From: Adiantum capillus-veneris
Lineage: Eukaryota; Streptophyta; Polypodiopsida; Polypodiales; Pteridaceae
Length of the DNA: 64,000 nt
Direction of reading: 5' to 3'
Assembly: GCA_014529385.2 (NCBI GenBank)
Contig: CM043954.1
Location: 92,869,247 to 92,933,246 of the forward strand
Of the stretch, positions 41,578 through 53,539 are shown piece after piece. The number at the start of each line of letters is the position of its first letter. The stretch's first letter is position 1. A program made the translations under genes and the position numbers. The notes beneath the pieces were generated by a model, which ran no database searches, was not told the DNA's origin, and saw only the letters and a list, made by a program, of their open reading frames with translations.

Positions 41578-42587
41578 AACTACGCTTCACAGTGGTTTAC
41601 TTTCCTGGGAAATATTTGGCAGAGTTTCCCCTGTAAACTGGCCTCTGAACCAATATCAACCTGTCAAATGAACCAAGAAAGCTTCAGATTCTGCAGAAAT
41701 TTTGGCAGAGTCTCCTTTGTAAAATGGCTCTGGTGTACTCAAAACAGACCAAAAAACAGCTCAAAAAACACTGTCTCTCTGACACTGTAAGCTGCGGGTA
41801 AACCTGTCCTGCACCTGTACTATCTTTGACTGTCCTGTCACTGTCCTGTAAGCATAGACTACGACAATGCCTCAACGGCTATAAAGCAAAGATGCAATCC
41901 CAACTGTCTAACTCACAGTCAATGCATCCTAGCTGCCTATCTAAGGGTGCTCGAGGGATCGCTCCAAGACCTATATCACCGAAAGGATCTCAACATTCGA
42001 GAATCCCCAAGCTCAATAAAACCTCACTCGACCCTCAACAAAGGCTGCAGTAAATCTGACAATACATAGACTTCCCACAAAGTCATACATCCACAAATTT
42101 CCCACTATATGTTGTAACCGCTGCGGCGGTTGTTTGCTGCGTGACTCACAGCTAGCAAACCCTCAACAGACATACATCATCTCTGACAATACATCCCATG
42201 TGGAAGTACCTGCAATGTCAGGATGAAATCTGGAATATCAAGCACCAAACACAAGCTACCTGATGAACTAGTGGATGTCGCCTACAGTCTGTGTGTAGAT
42301 ACGCCCGTGTCGTATGTGACACGCCTCCAAGAACTGTGAGCCGTCCTTCGATGTGTAGACAGCCACAAATCAACACTCTGGGAGTGTCGATATCCTCAGC
42401 ACCTGCAGTCATAGGCCGAAAACCCCAAATTTGCAGAGTCGGATCTGCACCCGTCGAGACCATGTAGTCGAAAATGGCCTGCGCAGACCTTTGTCGAAGC
42501 CGAACGGTGGCCGAGATGACCTCAGAATGAAATTCTGACAACACCAAGTCTTTCGGGATCTCTCACGAGATTCGGGGCTCGATCTGA
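41578..42587 (-). other. E6 leader
   Basis: About 1 kb, non-coding. It carries the two-hairpin module (42116-42160) and two pre-gag motif copies (41620-41640 and about 41706-41726), as in E5. Confidence 0.65.
42116..42160 (-). ncRNA. E6 leader two-hairpin RNA structure
   Basis: Minus strand: hairpin A GTTTGCT ... AGCAAAC around AGCTGTGAGTCACGC (42132-42160); hairpin B AACCGC-CGCA-GCGGTT (42116-42131). Relative to E5, one pair in each stem is changed on both sides. Confidence 0.6.
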
Positions 42588-42600
42588 GCTCTGATACCAG
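42588..42600 (-). promoter_or_regulatory. E6 primer binding site (initiator tRNA-Met)
   Basis: Minus-strand CTGGTATCAGAGC next to the 5' LTR. Confidence 0.9.
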
Positions 42601-42601
42601 T

Positions 42602-42783
42602 TGAAAGCGTACGAGCGAAAGTGCGACGCGAGAGAGAGTGCGAGAAGAAGAGAACGACGATATGGTGAACTCGCTCTACTATAATGTGTAGAGCATAGTG
42701 AGTTCTTATTAGGTTTGTACAAAAGAATATGTGTACATACCTGGCGGCCCGCCCACTTACCTGGGCGACCACAAACCCCAACA
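42602..42783 (-). repeat. E6 5' LTR (182 bp)
   Basis: Ends CGCTTTCA on the minus strand, before the primer site. Confidence 0.92.
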
Positions 42784-42788
42784 CAAAG
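42784..42788. repeat. E6 target site duplication, right (CAAAG)
   Basis: Matches 37309-37313. Confidence 0.88.
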
Positions 42789-43214
42789 GACTTTTAAGAC
42801 TAACCATTAGAGGTCTTTAATGAAGCTAACCCTAAGGTCTTTTAAGCTCCATTAGATGCACGTTTCTCTTTGATAGACTACCTCCTTTTGGACCCCTATT
42901 GAGATGTAACTATCTCTCCTCTTGGTCCCCTATTGAGGTAAGTCTAGAAGTACTTATTGCGCATTTGCTCTTTGATAGACCATCTCTTTTTAGACCTCTA
43001 TTGAGATGCAACCATTTCTTCTCTTTGTCCCCTGTTGAGATAGTCTAGAAGCATATGTCTCTATTCTAACTCTTGTTCGCATTTATTCTCCCACATTAAA
43101 TGATTAGTTTAATATGAGAAAATCATTTGGTAAAGTTAGATATTAGATTTTATGACATGGGGTCAAAAAAAGAACAAGTGAGAGCCAAATTACTCATAAA
43201 AGGAGGAAAGGAAA
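42789..43214. other. No gene seen; junction between E6 site and E3
   Basis: Contains a two-unit tandem repeat (42866-43062). The left edge of E3 falls somewhere at 43100-43215 and cannot be set exactly. Confidence 0.5.
42866..43062. repeat. Tandem repeat, two units of about 102 bp
   Basis: Both units have CTCTTTGATAGAC, then CTATTGAGATG and GTCTAGAAG; about 80% alike. Confidence 0.75.
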
Positions 43215-43469
43215 AGTTTTTTGACTTTCCAAACCAAAAACCAAGAAGACAGAAATGATATAGAAGAAAAAAAGACATAAAAACTTGAAATCTAGACCTA
43301 TGCCATTAGTTTCTAAAAAAACTTAATTTCTGATGCAAATAGATACACATGATTGTGTCAAAGACAAAATCATGGGTAGATATCCTTCAGATAACAAACA
43401 AGGAACATGAAAAACATGAAGAAAGACGAGAAAGTAAACTCAATCGAAACCTTAACACCATGATGATGA

Positions 43470-44940
43470 TTCATCCATGACCCGAGTTGAACAAAAGAAT
43501 AAATATCAAGAGTTAAAGAATGCTCTAAAGGAGATGTATACGACTGAAATGGAAACAACAGAAGAAGAAAGTAAAGATGTAATGAGTGTTCCATCCCATT
43601 ACAAGAAATATACTCTCCCAGACCGAAAGATCATAGTCAAACAACCTGTAAGAGAACTAAGAAAATAGAGTGAGTCCTATGAAGGACCTTAAAATGCAAA
43701 GAAGATAAATCTAGCCGAACCAAGAGAAGAACCTAGACCTACAAGGCAAAACGACTTGACTGAAGAAGAAGAAGATCTTTTGTTAATCTTACTGAAAGAA
43801 TACCAGGATATCTTTGCTTGGTCTTATAAAGATCTCAAGGGTGTTGATTCAAAAATCTGTCAACATACCATACCTATGAGAGATGATGCGAAACCAAGTA
43901 GACAAAGGCCATATACTTATAATGAAACATTTTCCAAGAAGATCAAAGAAGAGATAGAAAATCTCAAGGAAGATGAATTCATTTATGAAATTGAACACAC
44001 AGATTGAGTGTCTCAGATAAGTATAAAACTACCTTTACAAATGAATGGGATATTTTTTCCTATAGGGTTATGCCTTTTGGGTTAACTAATGCTTCTGCCA
44101 CCTTCCAAAGATTGATGAGCCATGCTTTTAAAGAATATCTTTGGAATTTCTTGGAAGTATATATGGATAATTTATGTGTACATTCATCAATCCGGGCTGA
44201 TCATTTTGAACACCTCAAAAAGGTATCCAAAAAAATAGACTTTATAGGATTTGCTTAAATCCTGAAAAGTGCACATTTATGGACAGACAAGGAAAAATTC
44301 TTGGACATATAATGTCTAAAAATGACATAGCGACGGATATGGATAAAATTCATATTATTGATGAATTGCCTAGACCAACAACTATCAAAGGGGTTCAAGC
44401 TTTCGTAGGAAATTTTGGATATGATAGATGATGCATTTACATGTATGCTATAATCGCAAAACCCATGTATAGCCTGATTACACTCTTTGTATGGACTGAT
44501 GAGTGTGAAGAATCCTTCATGAAGCTTTAGCAAGCTCTCACTTTAGCCCCAATATTGAAAGCACCACAATAGAATAAGATAATCCATATACATATTGATG
44601 CTTCCAATTTTTCCATTGGATGTATATTAGCTCAACCAAGAGACAAAAAAATTGATTTTCCTATTTCTTATGCTAGTAGACAGTTGAATCTGGCAGAGAA
44701 GAATTATACAACCACCAAAAGAGAAGGATTAGGGATGATCTATGCCATAAAAAAGTATAGACATTACCTATTACCAAACAAATTTGTGTTCTTTGTGGAC
44801 CACCAAGCTTTATTGTACTTGGTCAACAAGCCATGCAACATAGGAAGAATAGTGAGATAGTTCATCATTCTTTTGGAATTTGATTTCATTGTAGTTCTAA
44901 AAAAGGGCACCACACACCAAAGAGCAGATCACTTATGGAT
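43470..44940 (+). pseudogene. E3 pre-RT linker, RT and RNase H remnants
   Basis: Peptides such as VPSHYKKYTLPDRK (about 43590) and YQDIFAWSYKDLKGVD (about 43801) match E2 VPSHYRKFTIEDRK and YRDVFAWSYKDLKGVD. MPFGLTNASATFQRLMSHAF is at about 44069-44128 and the RNase H motif VDHQALLYLVNKP at about 44797. Fossil. Confidence 0.85.
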
Positions 44941-44949
44941 GATTATTTC

Positions 44950-46730
44950 AGGAGAACCACCAAAAGGAGTAGATGATGATCTACCAACTGCATATCTATT
45001 CTCTGTAGAAATGATACCCCGTTGGTCAAAAGATATGGTTTCATTGATGACCATAACTCAAGTGGATTCTCAAATACCACTTCCTATTACACCATGATTA
45101 ATTGGACAATAGGCTATGTATCAATTACTAGCTAGAAGGATATACAAAAGAAATTGAGATAGAATATTGCTTTTGTGTATTAATCATGAGAAGAAAACCC
45201 AATCCTTAAATCAAGCACACATTACCATATTGGGACTTCACTTTGCGGAAGACCAAACTATGCAACGGATCTTGAGACTTGGAGTATTTTGGCCAACCAT
45301 GAGGAGTGATGTTCAGCCATTTGTAAAAAACTGTCTTCAATGCTAGAAATAAGCACCATACCTCATGTGACATTATTTCAAGTTTCACATGTTCCTAAGT
45401 GGAGTAACTATCTAGTTACTTACCTATCAAGTAACTATCTAGTTACTTACCTATCAAGTAAAACATTTTCAAAGGATATGGGTAAACGCCACCAAAGTGC
45501 AATTGAAACTGAAGCAAGAGATTATGCGCTTATTGAAAATTACCAATTGTATCAAAAAGGAAAGCATCAACATTTTCATCTTTGTGAAAATGAAGATGAA
45601 TACATCCCCACTCTAGAACAAGCACATGCTGGATTAGCTGGAGGTCACTTTTCTAGTGAAACCACCACTAAAGAAATTTCAATGGCAGGCATACGGTGGC
45701 CAACACTTTTTGCAAATGCAATATGTTAGAAGGTGTGATGCATGCCAACGAGAAAAAATGCCAACCCGGGTAGAAATCATGCTTTTAAAACCAATGATGG
45801 GGGCTAGAGCTTTTGCAAAATGGGACATAGATTTTGTCAGGCCAATACAACCCCCTGTTGATAGAACTCAAGCTCAATATAGTATTGTAGATATGGCCAT
45901 TTGACCAAGTGGGCAGAGACTAAGGCAACCAAAAACAATGATGCTAGAACCACAGTTGCATTCTTATATGAAAACGCCTTCACAATATATGGACTTCCAA
46001 TAGAAATTGTTGGTGATAGGGGAACTCGTTTCCTCAATGAGGTAATTGAGTATCTGATGAATGAATTTATGGTAATCCATAACAAATATTCTCCCTATCA
46101 TCCACAAGAAAATGCATAAGCTGAGCACATAAATAAAATTCTTAGCTCGGTATAGACTAAAGTGGTTAGTTTAGGACGACCTGATTGGGAAATGAATCTA
46201 CATGCCGCTCGCTCTATGGGCTTATAGAGTTTCATTCAAGACAGCTTTAAATGCTACTCCCTTCAACCTTGTTTATGGTCTTCATGCCATACTGCCAACA
46301 GAATTTTTATTGCCAACACTAAGGGTAGCTAAGGATCTAGAGTGGATCGGACATGAACTGTCAAAGAGGCTTGAAGATTTAGAAAAGCTTGATGAGCAAA
46401 GGCTAACAGCTATAGCTCATATCTATGCACAAAAACGAAAACAAAAATAGTTTTTTGATTCCCATCTAGTCACAAAAATCTTCAAAAAAAGGGGACCTAG
46501 TTTTAGTCTATTCCCTTAAGCAACACATTCCCAAGTTCAAGAAAAAAGGAAACGGACCGTTTATCATTGAAGATGTATCTCCAAGTGGATCAGCTAAGTT
46601 GTCCACTCTAGATGGTGAACCAAAGGCTAATTGAATTAGTGGATGCCGCTTAAAGAAGTACCATTTGCCACTGACCAATGATTTGCTAGAAAAGATGCAT
46701 GCAGCAAAGCAAAGAAAGATGAAATGACAA
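44950..46730 (+). pseudogene. E3 integrase with duplicated zinc module
   Basis: First module: MIPRWSKDMVSLM (about 45013) and VFWPTM near 45287 with a C-x-x-C at about 45330. Second module: VPKWSNYLVTYL (about 45393) then EQAHAGLAGGHFSSETT and RCDACQ (about 45620-45755). The core has VGDRGTRFLNEV (about 46008). The order is the same as in E2. Fossil. Confidence 0.8.
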
Positions 46731-46826
46731 CAGGTTATTGATGAATCCCAAGAGGAAGCTCTACTTTGAGTACTCAAGAGGAAAGCTCCTTTCAAAAATT
46801 AGCAAACTCCTATTCCCATCAACACT

Positions 46827-47560
46827 TTGGAACCAGATGAAAGACTATGGGAATTGAAGAATGATGCAATGTCAATGGATGATGAATGGTTAGATAGAAT
46901 GGACCTTCGCATCAAAGTACAACTGAACAATCATAGCACAAGTGTACTGGTAGATATCGGAGCTCAAATGGATGCAGTCCGTTATTCCACGTACAAAAAA
47001 GCAACGAATTAGTCTTTATGATCAAAAATATCGTCTATCAAAGGATTCACAATAACCCAACATCGGCGTTGGGAGTAGTCAACTTGAATGTGATAGTTCA
47101 TGGATGTTCATGCCATCATCAATTTGTGTGCATACCAGATGAACATATGAATGAAACAATCTCATGGGAATGCAGACATACAGGGCAGTACCAGATTGGG
47201 ACACCAATCAACCCAAGCTATCACCTCAAGGAGGACAACTCATCATTCCAATTGCACCGAGCAAAGAGGAATGGAAAAGAGGTTACCAACAAAAGAAACC
47301 AAGGAGTAAGCAATCTTCTTCATCCTCTAGACAAGCAAATAGCATGCAAGGAGTCAGGAAAATATGGGTACCAAAAGCACAACTTAAGGACAAGCCATCT
47401 CAAATCTGAGTGCCTAAGAACTCATCTACCGTACCAAAGAAAGTTTCAAATCTAGCAACTCAAAGAAAAACATCTTCGAGAAGAGAACCTAACACAAGTT
47501 GGGTTTGGAGGAAAAAGGAGCATTTACCTTCTCATAAACTGTAAAGCCGATGAAGCAGTG
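46827..47560 (+). pseudogene. E3 second protease-like domain and W-x-P-K tail
   Basis: LRIKVQLNNHSTSVLVDIGA at about 46907-46966 matches E2 IECKVGTNQIKARALLDLGA. RKIWVPKAQ (about 47360) and similar W-x-P-K peptides follow, as in E2. Fossil. Confidence 0.7.
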
Positions 47561-47905
47561 GAAAGTTAAGTCTCAAAACACTCAACCACAACAGTTCATC
47601 AATGAAAAACCAAGATACCAGTGGCGAGTTAAAGCTCACGAGTTAAAGCTCAGCAACCGTCATCATTGATACAGACAACTCAGGAAATCAATGTGCCAAA
47701 GCATCCTAACGGTACAATCAGACAAACAGCACACAGACTACAAGATTTTCTCTTTGGGAAACATCAACAGGAAACCTTGACTACAGAAATCCCTGAGTTA
47801 ATTACTCAAGACCCAACTCTTGCACAACATACCAGTTTGAATTGCACTGGTCTTCAAAGCATGGTAGAGCCAACCGCGGCTATGCATAGACACGATTGTT
47901 CAACC

Positions 47906-47952
47906 CATGCACATAGTCGTCCTGGAGTACTCCATCTAGGAGGGGTGGAAGG
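47906..47952 (+). promoter_or_regulatory. E3 internal purine tract with conserved flank
   Basis: CATAGTCGTCCTGGAG then CTAGGAGGGGTGGAAGGGA matches E2 17464-17504 closely, including the CATAGTCGTCC lead-in. Confidence 0.65.
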
Positions 47953-49379
47953 GAACTTCAGTAATTAAGGGCAATGTTTAAAGAGGGAGAAAAAAGTTGG
48001 ATGTTAACGTGTGTTTTTTTTGCAAAATTACCTAATAATGTCCTTAAAAAATCATCAATAGGGAAATTTTAATTGATAACATCTCCCTGATGAGTGTAAA
48101 TAGTGTATATACTATCAAAAAATACACCAAAAATAGCCTTTTTTTCTTATTTTCTTCAATTTTTCTTCACATTGGAGCTTAAAATTAGAAAAATCCACCA
48201 AAAAGTAATAAAAAAGTGTTTTTCAATGGGTTTTCTTAATTATTGATTTTTCACTTTTCTTTTTAATGCATTTTATTATTTACTTTGATTTTTCAATAAA
48301 CACATCAAAAATGAATAATAAATAGCAAATGAGCTCAGATGGAGAAACAGAAGATATGATGATGATAAGAAGAACAAGGCGGACAGGCACAAAATTTTCA
48401 ATCAAAACGAAAAATGAAAGCGGGAAGCCTAAATTAGGCCGCCAAGACCTACTTGTGCAAATTCTTGCAGAATGAGCTAACGGAATCCGATTGCATAAAT
48501 TTTTGAGTCAAACATAGATTTTACGGCCTAGTAGGACTAACAAGGGAATCGCGGGAAAAATAGTTTGGGAAGTCCGAGTATAGATATCCAAGGAAGCCCA
48601 AAATCACCTCATTTCCACTACTCAGTCTTGGATGAGAGAGCTTTCTACCTTCTTCGCGCGCGATTTTCGGAGTCCACAGTCGCCCATTTTCAGCGTCGTT
48701 TCACATGAGACATGAGGGCTAAGTTCTAAACTTATCAAAGAATGTTTCTATACAATCAGGTAGCAAGTCTAGGCCCAGGAAAAAAACCCTAGGATCGCAG
48801 CTCTGCACGAACTTCTACGACACAAAAATGAACATAGCGGCCTGTCAGCTCAACCAAATTGGACGACACTTGAATTGTAGCATGCCCATATATAGTAGAG
48901 CACTTCCATATCACTAGATGACCATTTGGCAGGGTTTGAGGGCGTACCAAGTAAATAATCTAGGTTTTTGCCATATGCCAAAATTAGTTTCTGACTCCAT
49001 GGGTAGCTTATAGACAAGGTCTAGACACAATGTGCCTAGATGGTTTCAAAAAAACAATCAAGGTAAGCTCTCAAAAACAGGAAACAGCTCGGAGGCTACA
49101 AAGTGTCAAAATTGACATATTAAGTCAAAATGACTCCGAATGAGCCCAAACTAGATGAGCAGCATCAAAACTATGTAGCAGACAAGTCCATAGCTTCAAA
49201 AGTGACCAACCAACTCTACATGCCAAGTAGTCACAATAATCGGCAATTTCAGAGTCAACAAGAGCACGAAGTGATGCCGAGAAGACCAAACTTTACCAAA
49301 TTCATTTTAGGACTTGTTTTAGATGTATTAAAAATGTTTAGATCATCAAATTATCTTTTTATGGAAAAAAATGATTGTT

Positions 49380-49401
49380 GTAAATAATCACAATTATTTA
49401 C
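49380..49401. promoter_or_regulatory. E3 dyad 1
   Basis: GTAAATAAT, CACA, ATTATTTAC: perfect nine-base arms. Confidence 0.8.
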
Positions 49402-49663
49402 TTTCGTGCACATTTGGCTTGAAAGTTATCCTCTCACTTCATCTATCACTTATACACATCTATTACATGCCACATGTCAAGTATGAGCCCAAAAGATCAA
49501 GAAAATATCTGGTTTTGTCCGAAAAACGCACTAAAGGCTCTTCTGTCCAAATTTTGAGTTAACAGTAACATTTTTTATCCAAATCACCCCGTATCTCACA
49601 CACAGACTCTACATCATGTCTAGAACCAACTTGCAACAAAAAAATATACAAGTTGATGAAAAA

Positions 49664-49685
49664 GTTAATAATCACGATTATTTAC
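49664..49685. promoter_or_regulatory. E3 dyad 2
   Basis: Same motif with one arm mismatch; exactly 284 bp after dyad 1. Confidence 0.8.
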
Positions 49686-49954
49686 TTTTTATCAGAATGG
49701 GTTCAAATTTCAATTTTGGCCTTATGGGACCAAAGTATATGATGTTCCAAGCCAACCGATCAAGTTTGATCAAATTTGGATCTCAAAAACTCAAATCCCT
49801 TTATATTTAATGTTTCAGAGTCTAAAGCCTAAATCTAGCACCATTTTCACCCAGTGCATTCAAATGAGCCCACACTTCACTTAGAGTATCTAAATACCAC
49901 ATGTCTCAAGCCTATGATGCCAAAAATACAAAAAATTGGAGAAATTTCCCAGTT

Positions 49955-49976
49955 GTAAATAACCACAATTATTTAC
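49955..49976. promoter_or_regulatory. E3 dyad 3
   Basis: Same motif with one arm mismatch; 291 bp after dyad 2 and about 180 bp before the start of the ORF3-like region. Confidence 0.8.
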
Positions 49977-50159
49977 TTTTGTTGCAAATTTTGTCTAGAT
50001 TGCATGATTTTGATTTCTACATGTTTTTATGCATCGATGCATGCTCCAAAATTGATTTAAAGCAAAATGGACATAATTTTCCAACCATTCAGACTTCGGG
50101 CATTTCGGAGTGGAATTCGTGAAATTTTTTAACTTTGACACTGTATTCTCCTAATAGGT

Positions 50160-50860
50160 GCAGTGCAAGCGACTGAAAAGGGAATCAACAAGAAGAGGCA
50201 AGTTTTGAATAGGCCAAGGAAGCCAAAAAAACTAAAGACGAACCTTCTACAACAACTCAAGCAGAATCAGTTGAGGCATCCACAAAGCCTCAAGAAGAAT
50301 CAATTAAACCTACAAGGACACAAGCAGAATCCATTGCACCATCGAAAGAGCCGCACACCAAATCTACTGAAACTTCTAAACAGCCCCAGGTAGAACCTAA
50401 AGATTGGGAAACCACAAATGAGGTGATCATGCAAGTAAATGATATGCAAAGCAAATGCAGCTGATGACAAAAAAGATGAGAACAACAGCACTTAGCCGCA
50501 GTGCCAAGGCTAAAATCACTACTTAGTCAGTCCAGAAGATCCAAGTGCAATTAGATGTATCCAATGCCTCCTTGCAGTATTCTGAGCAAATAATCAATGA
50601 CCAAGCGGCATTTTTAAGGCAAATAAGGGAAAACCCCACCGTAGCTTCACTCAAGGGAACAGACGAAGTCTACAAGTCTTTGGAAAAGAAGAACAAGGAC
50701 CTCGAACTTGAGTTGAAGGTTGAACAAGCACAAAGACAAGACCTTGCCTTAATGCGGGTACAAAGAGAAGAGCAACTGCTCAAGGAGATAGAAGATTTGA
50801 AGAGACCCAACCGGCTACGAAGGCAAAAGCTCAAGAGGAGTCAGGAACCTCTAAACAGCC
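50160..50860 (+). pseudogene. E3 ORF3 remnant with coiled coil
   Basis: The K/Q-rich start (ATEKGINKKRQ) resembles the E2 ORF3 N-terminus (SATKRKRPT). The coiled-coil stretch LELELKVEQAQRQDLALM at about 50705-50760 matches E2 LQRELRLEKVQRLHIAEG. It runs into the LTR-like block at 50861. Fossil. Confidence 0.65.
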
Positions 50861-51257
50861 ATGTTAGGGGCATACAACCCTAACAAGTATTCAATGCAGA
50901 AACATGCACTTTATAGGGAAGCAAGTACAGTAAACTCATCATTGACACACAGAACTACAAAGTAAATTAGTAGGAAACACCATAATAGAGACGAAAAGGT
51001 ACTGACATCACTGTGTATTCATAATCATCATCGAACATACGAACAAAACATCAATACAGAGTGAAGAGATAGCAAATTTCATCGATAGGTACATCCCAAA
51101 AGCTGCTTTACGCCATGAGACATTCCTCGTATTCATATAACTACCCAAAATATAAGTACTTGTGTAAAGATTTCCCTAAGGTTTCAAAGTCAAGATCTTA
51201 ATTACAGTTCAAAAAGATAATGCCCTGAATGTCCTGACAGATCAGGCTCTAACACTT
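50861..51257. repeat. LTR-like block at the E3/E4 junction
   Basis: Begins TGTTAGGGG and ends CTCTAACA, a TG...CA block with six-base inverted ends (TGTTAG/CTAACA). It starts exactly where E3 ORF3 stops matching, so it is probably the 3' LTR of E4 on the minus strand. However, the next bases TTGGCACACCTGGTGGGC (51259-51276) look like a plus-strand primer site, which would fit a 5' LTR instead. Assignment open. Confidence 0.45.
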
Positions 51258-51339
51258 GGCACACCTGGTGGGCAATATTTCTCAAACATTGTGAGAACCC
51301 ATCCCTTGATCAAGAACATCAACATCAAAATGATCTTCA

Positions 51340-53503
51340 AGTTCAATTGGCTGTGAAATTTCCCCTCCTACAATTGGCAGTAGCTCTTTCACCATCTTCA
51401 AATTCAGCATGCACTACAACTTCTCCTATTTCCTTGGGAATTTCAGTCTCCTGACTCAGTATTTCTTCAACAATCATCTGCACTGGATCTGTAGACTTGA
51501 GTTTTCCACCTGCAGCATTTGAATCTTCGCCTGCAATTGTACCTATTATCTGCATCTTTAGTAAAATCTAACTGAATTCCAGCTTTATTTTCTTACAACA
51601 TCACAGTATCTCTTAGAGTTGACATCTGTTCAGGTTGATGATCTTTGCTTTGCTGCAGCTACCTCTTCAGTTCCTCATACTACTCCTTCATATCATTATA
51701 TTGCTGCTTCAGTTCAGTATTTTGTTTCTGCACAAACAAATTTTCCTCCTTCATTTCCTCCTCTACAAAGATCTGATATGGTTTGCTAAACACATCATAC
51801 ATCCTGACTTTAATGTTTTCCCACACTCCTTTCATATACTCTCTCATCTCAACCCTGCATTTGTTCCACATCAACTGAAGCCAAATACCAACCATCAACA
51901 TCTAACTCCTCTTCTGACATTTCCCTGATCCTTTCTTCCACTCTTTTGCAAGCAGTAACCCTATTCAAAAGAACTTTGTTACTACTCTCCAAAGTAGCAT
52001 TCAAAGTATTTATCTCTGTCATCTATCCCTGCAAAACATTGAACCACTCATCTCTGCACTTAGCCAATCTAACTGAACTCTTTTCCCTGTTTTCCAACAA
52101 TTTCTTACAGGAAGCTAATTCTTGCTTCAACAATTCCTGACTCTCAGTCAGTTCTGGAACCTTATCTTTCAGCACTGCTTCCTCAGTCTGACCTCTCTTC
52201 TTTATCTCTGCCTCCTCTTTTAATTGCTCTATTTCAGTATGTAACCTGGTGTTATCCCTTTTAACCAAAGTGAAATCCATAACTTGCTGCTCTACATACT
52301 CCTTAACCATTCCAATAGCATTTTGGACTTCACTAAAAGTGACATTTGCAAAACTTGGTTTATTTACCTTTGGCAGTTCAGGTACTAAGTCTCCCACATT
52401 TGTAATAGGTGTCTCTGTTATAGTTTTACCCTTTATCTTTTTCAGTTTAAAACCCTTTACTGACATGGGTGTTGTTGCTCTATCACTAGTTTGCAAAGCA
52501 CCTTCAGTAAACAAATCACCAAACTCCTTATCCATCTTTACTTTGACTGTCTCCAAAGATTCTTTTGTAGAATATCCTGCATCAAGTAAACTTTGTACAT
52601 CTCTTGTCATTTGCAAAGGCTTTGGTTCTCCACACAATTTCTACCTCTTATCCCTCCTAAGTGCAGACCCTGAATCTTCAGTAAGTTGTCCATCCCCTAG
52701 AAAATGTCTCCCCTGCAGTATAGTTTTGTTTGTCACATATTGAAAAACTGCAGCTAAATAGGGCCCCACCTTGGTAGACTTGCCATTCCCTTTCTGTTTG
52801 GTATACACCTTAAACTTAATTCTATCAAAGAGAATATTGGCCCAGCCAACTTGTCTCCCACTTTCTGTTGCCATCAGTATTCCATAATTCTCTTTGCTTA
52901 CATATTCTGACTTCACAACAAGGAGAAATACTCTCTCTAGAAACCATTTGATCTGCTGCAGCCTAAACTGATTCTTCATTCTAGATAATTGATAATAGTG
53001 CCTGCCTCCTTGAGATTGACCAAAGGCTTTAGTCATATCCTTCTCTGTTGCCTTACTGATTTCATTGTCATCTATTGTTGGAACATAAAAAACTTGCAAA
53101 AAAAGCTCTTCAGTGAGGTAATCGTCATAAAAAAATGTGCCCCATCATTAGCTTGCACATGGTTTAGATAAACCCTTGTCATCTGACTCTATCTCCAGCT
53201 CATCCATGGTACTCTTGCAAAGTTCAACAACTCGACACTCTTCAACCATGGAGTATTTTGTTCATTAGGCAACAACTCATACCTGAAATCAAGGAATGCA
53301 TACTCTAAAATCCCCTCCTCCTTTGAAGCTGGTGATGCCTTGATAGGTGTATAAATCTCAAGGTCATCATCTTCACTAGACTCGTCAACAACCATTTTTT
53401 GTAAATGACTTTTGCGCACAGGTCTTAAGGTCACAAAGGGCTCCTCATCATCCCCCCACGAGTCAAATTTAGCAACCAAAGATGTATTGCGTGGAGTCGC
53501 CAT
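51340..53503 (-). pseudogene. E4 third ORF region with coiled coil
   Basis: Follows integrase directly (about 40 bp gap), unlike E2/E3. N-terminal part from MATPRNTSLVAKFDSWGDDEE (53503 down), an acidic stretch, then a helical domain (QFRLQQIKWFLERVF and GRQVGWANILFDRIKFKVYT, about 52780-52960). A UBA-like motif (QSLLDAGYSTKESLETVK) is at about 52550-52600 and a coiled coil (NTRLHTEIEQLKEEAEIKKR, then LLKQELASCKKLLENREK) at about 52090-52260. No membrane segment. The layout parallels E2 ORF3 although sequence identity is low. Several breaks. Confidence 0.65.
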
Positions 53504-53539
53504 TCTGCTGTATACAAAAGAGTAAAACAGAGAACAAAA

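Larger units (their letters stand above)
37314..42783 (-). mobile_element. E6: Ty1/copia retrotransposon, Tork/Tnt1-like
   Basis: Complete from LTR to LTR on the minus strand with CAAAG duplication. The LTRs (192 and 182 bp) differ by about seven substitutions plus an indel, about 4%, so it is older than E5. Same protein family as E5, with about four breaks. The polypurine tract is identical to E5. Confidence 0.93.
47953..50159 (+). other. E3 spacer between pol and ORF3
   Basis: 2.2 kb with no gene. GGGAAGTCCGA (48567-48577), CTCATTTCCACTA (from 48608) and AGACATGAG (from 48707) keep the spacing seen in E2. CAAGTTTGATCAAATTTGG at 49761 matches the block that lies between E2 dyads. Confidence 0.65.
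43215..50860 (+). mobile_element. E3: old relative of E2 (Ty3/gypsy with third ORF)
   Basis: Similarity to E2 begins in the region matching E2 12570 and runs through RT, RNase H, doubled zinc module, integrase, second protease-like domain, W-x-P-K tail, internal purine tract, spacer with three dyads, and ORF3. No LTR was found. The right edge is where an LTR-like block begins at 50861. It has many breaks and is much older than E2. Confidence 0.85.
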
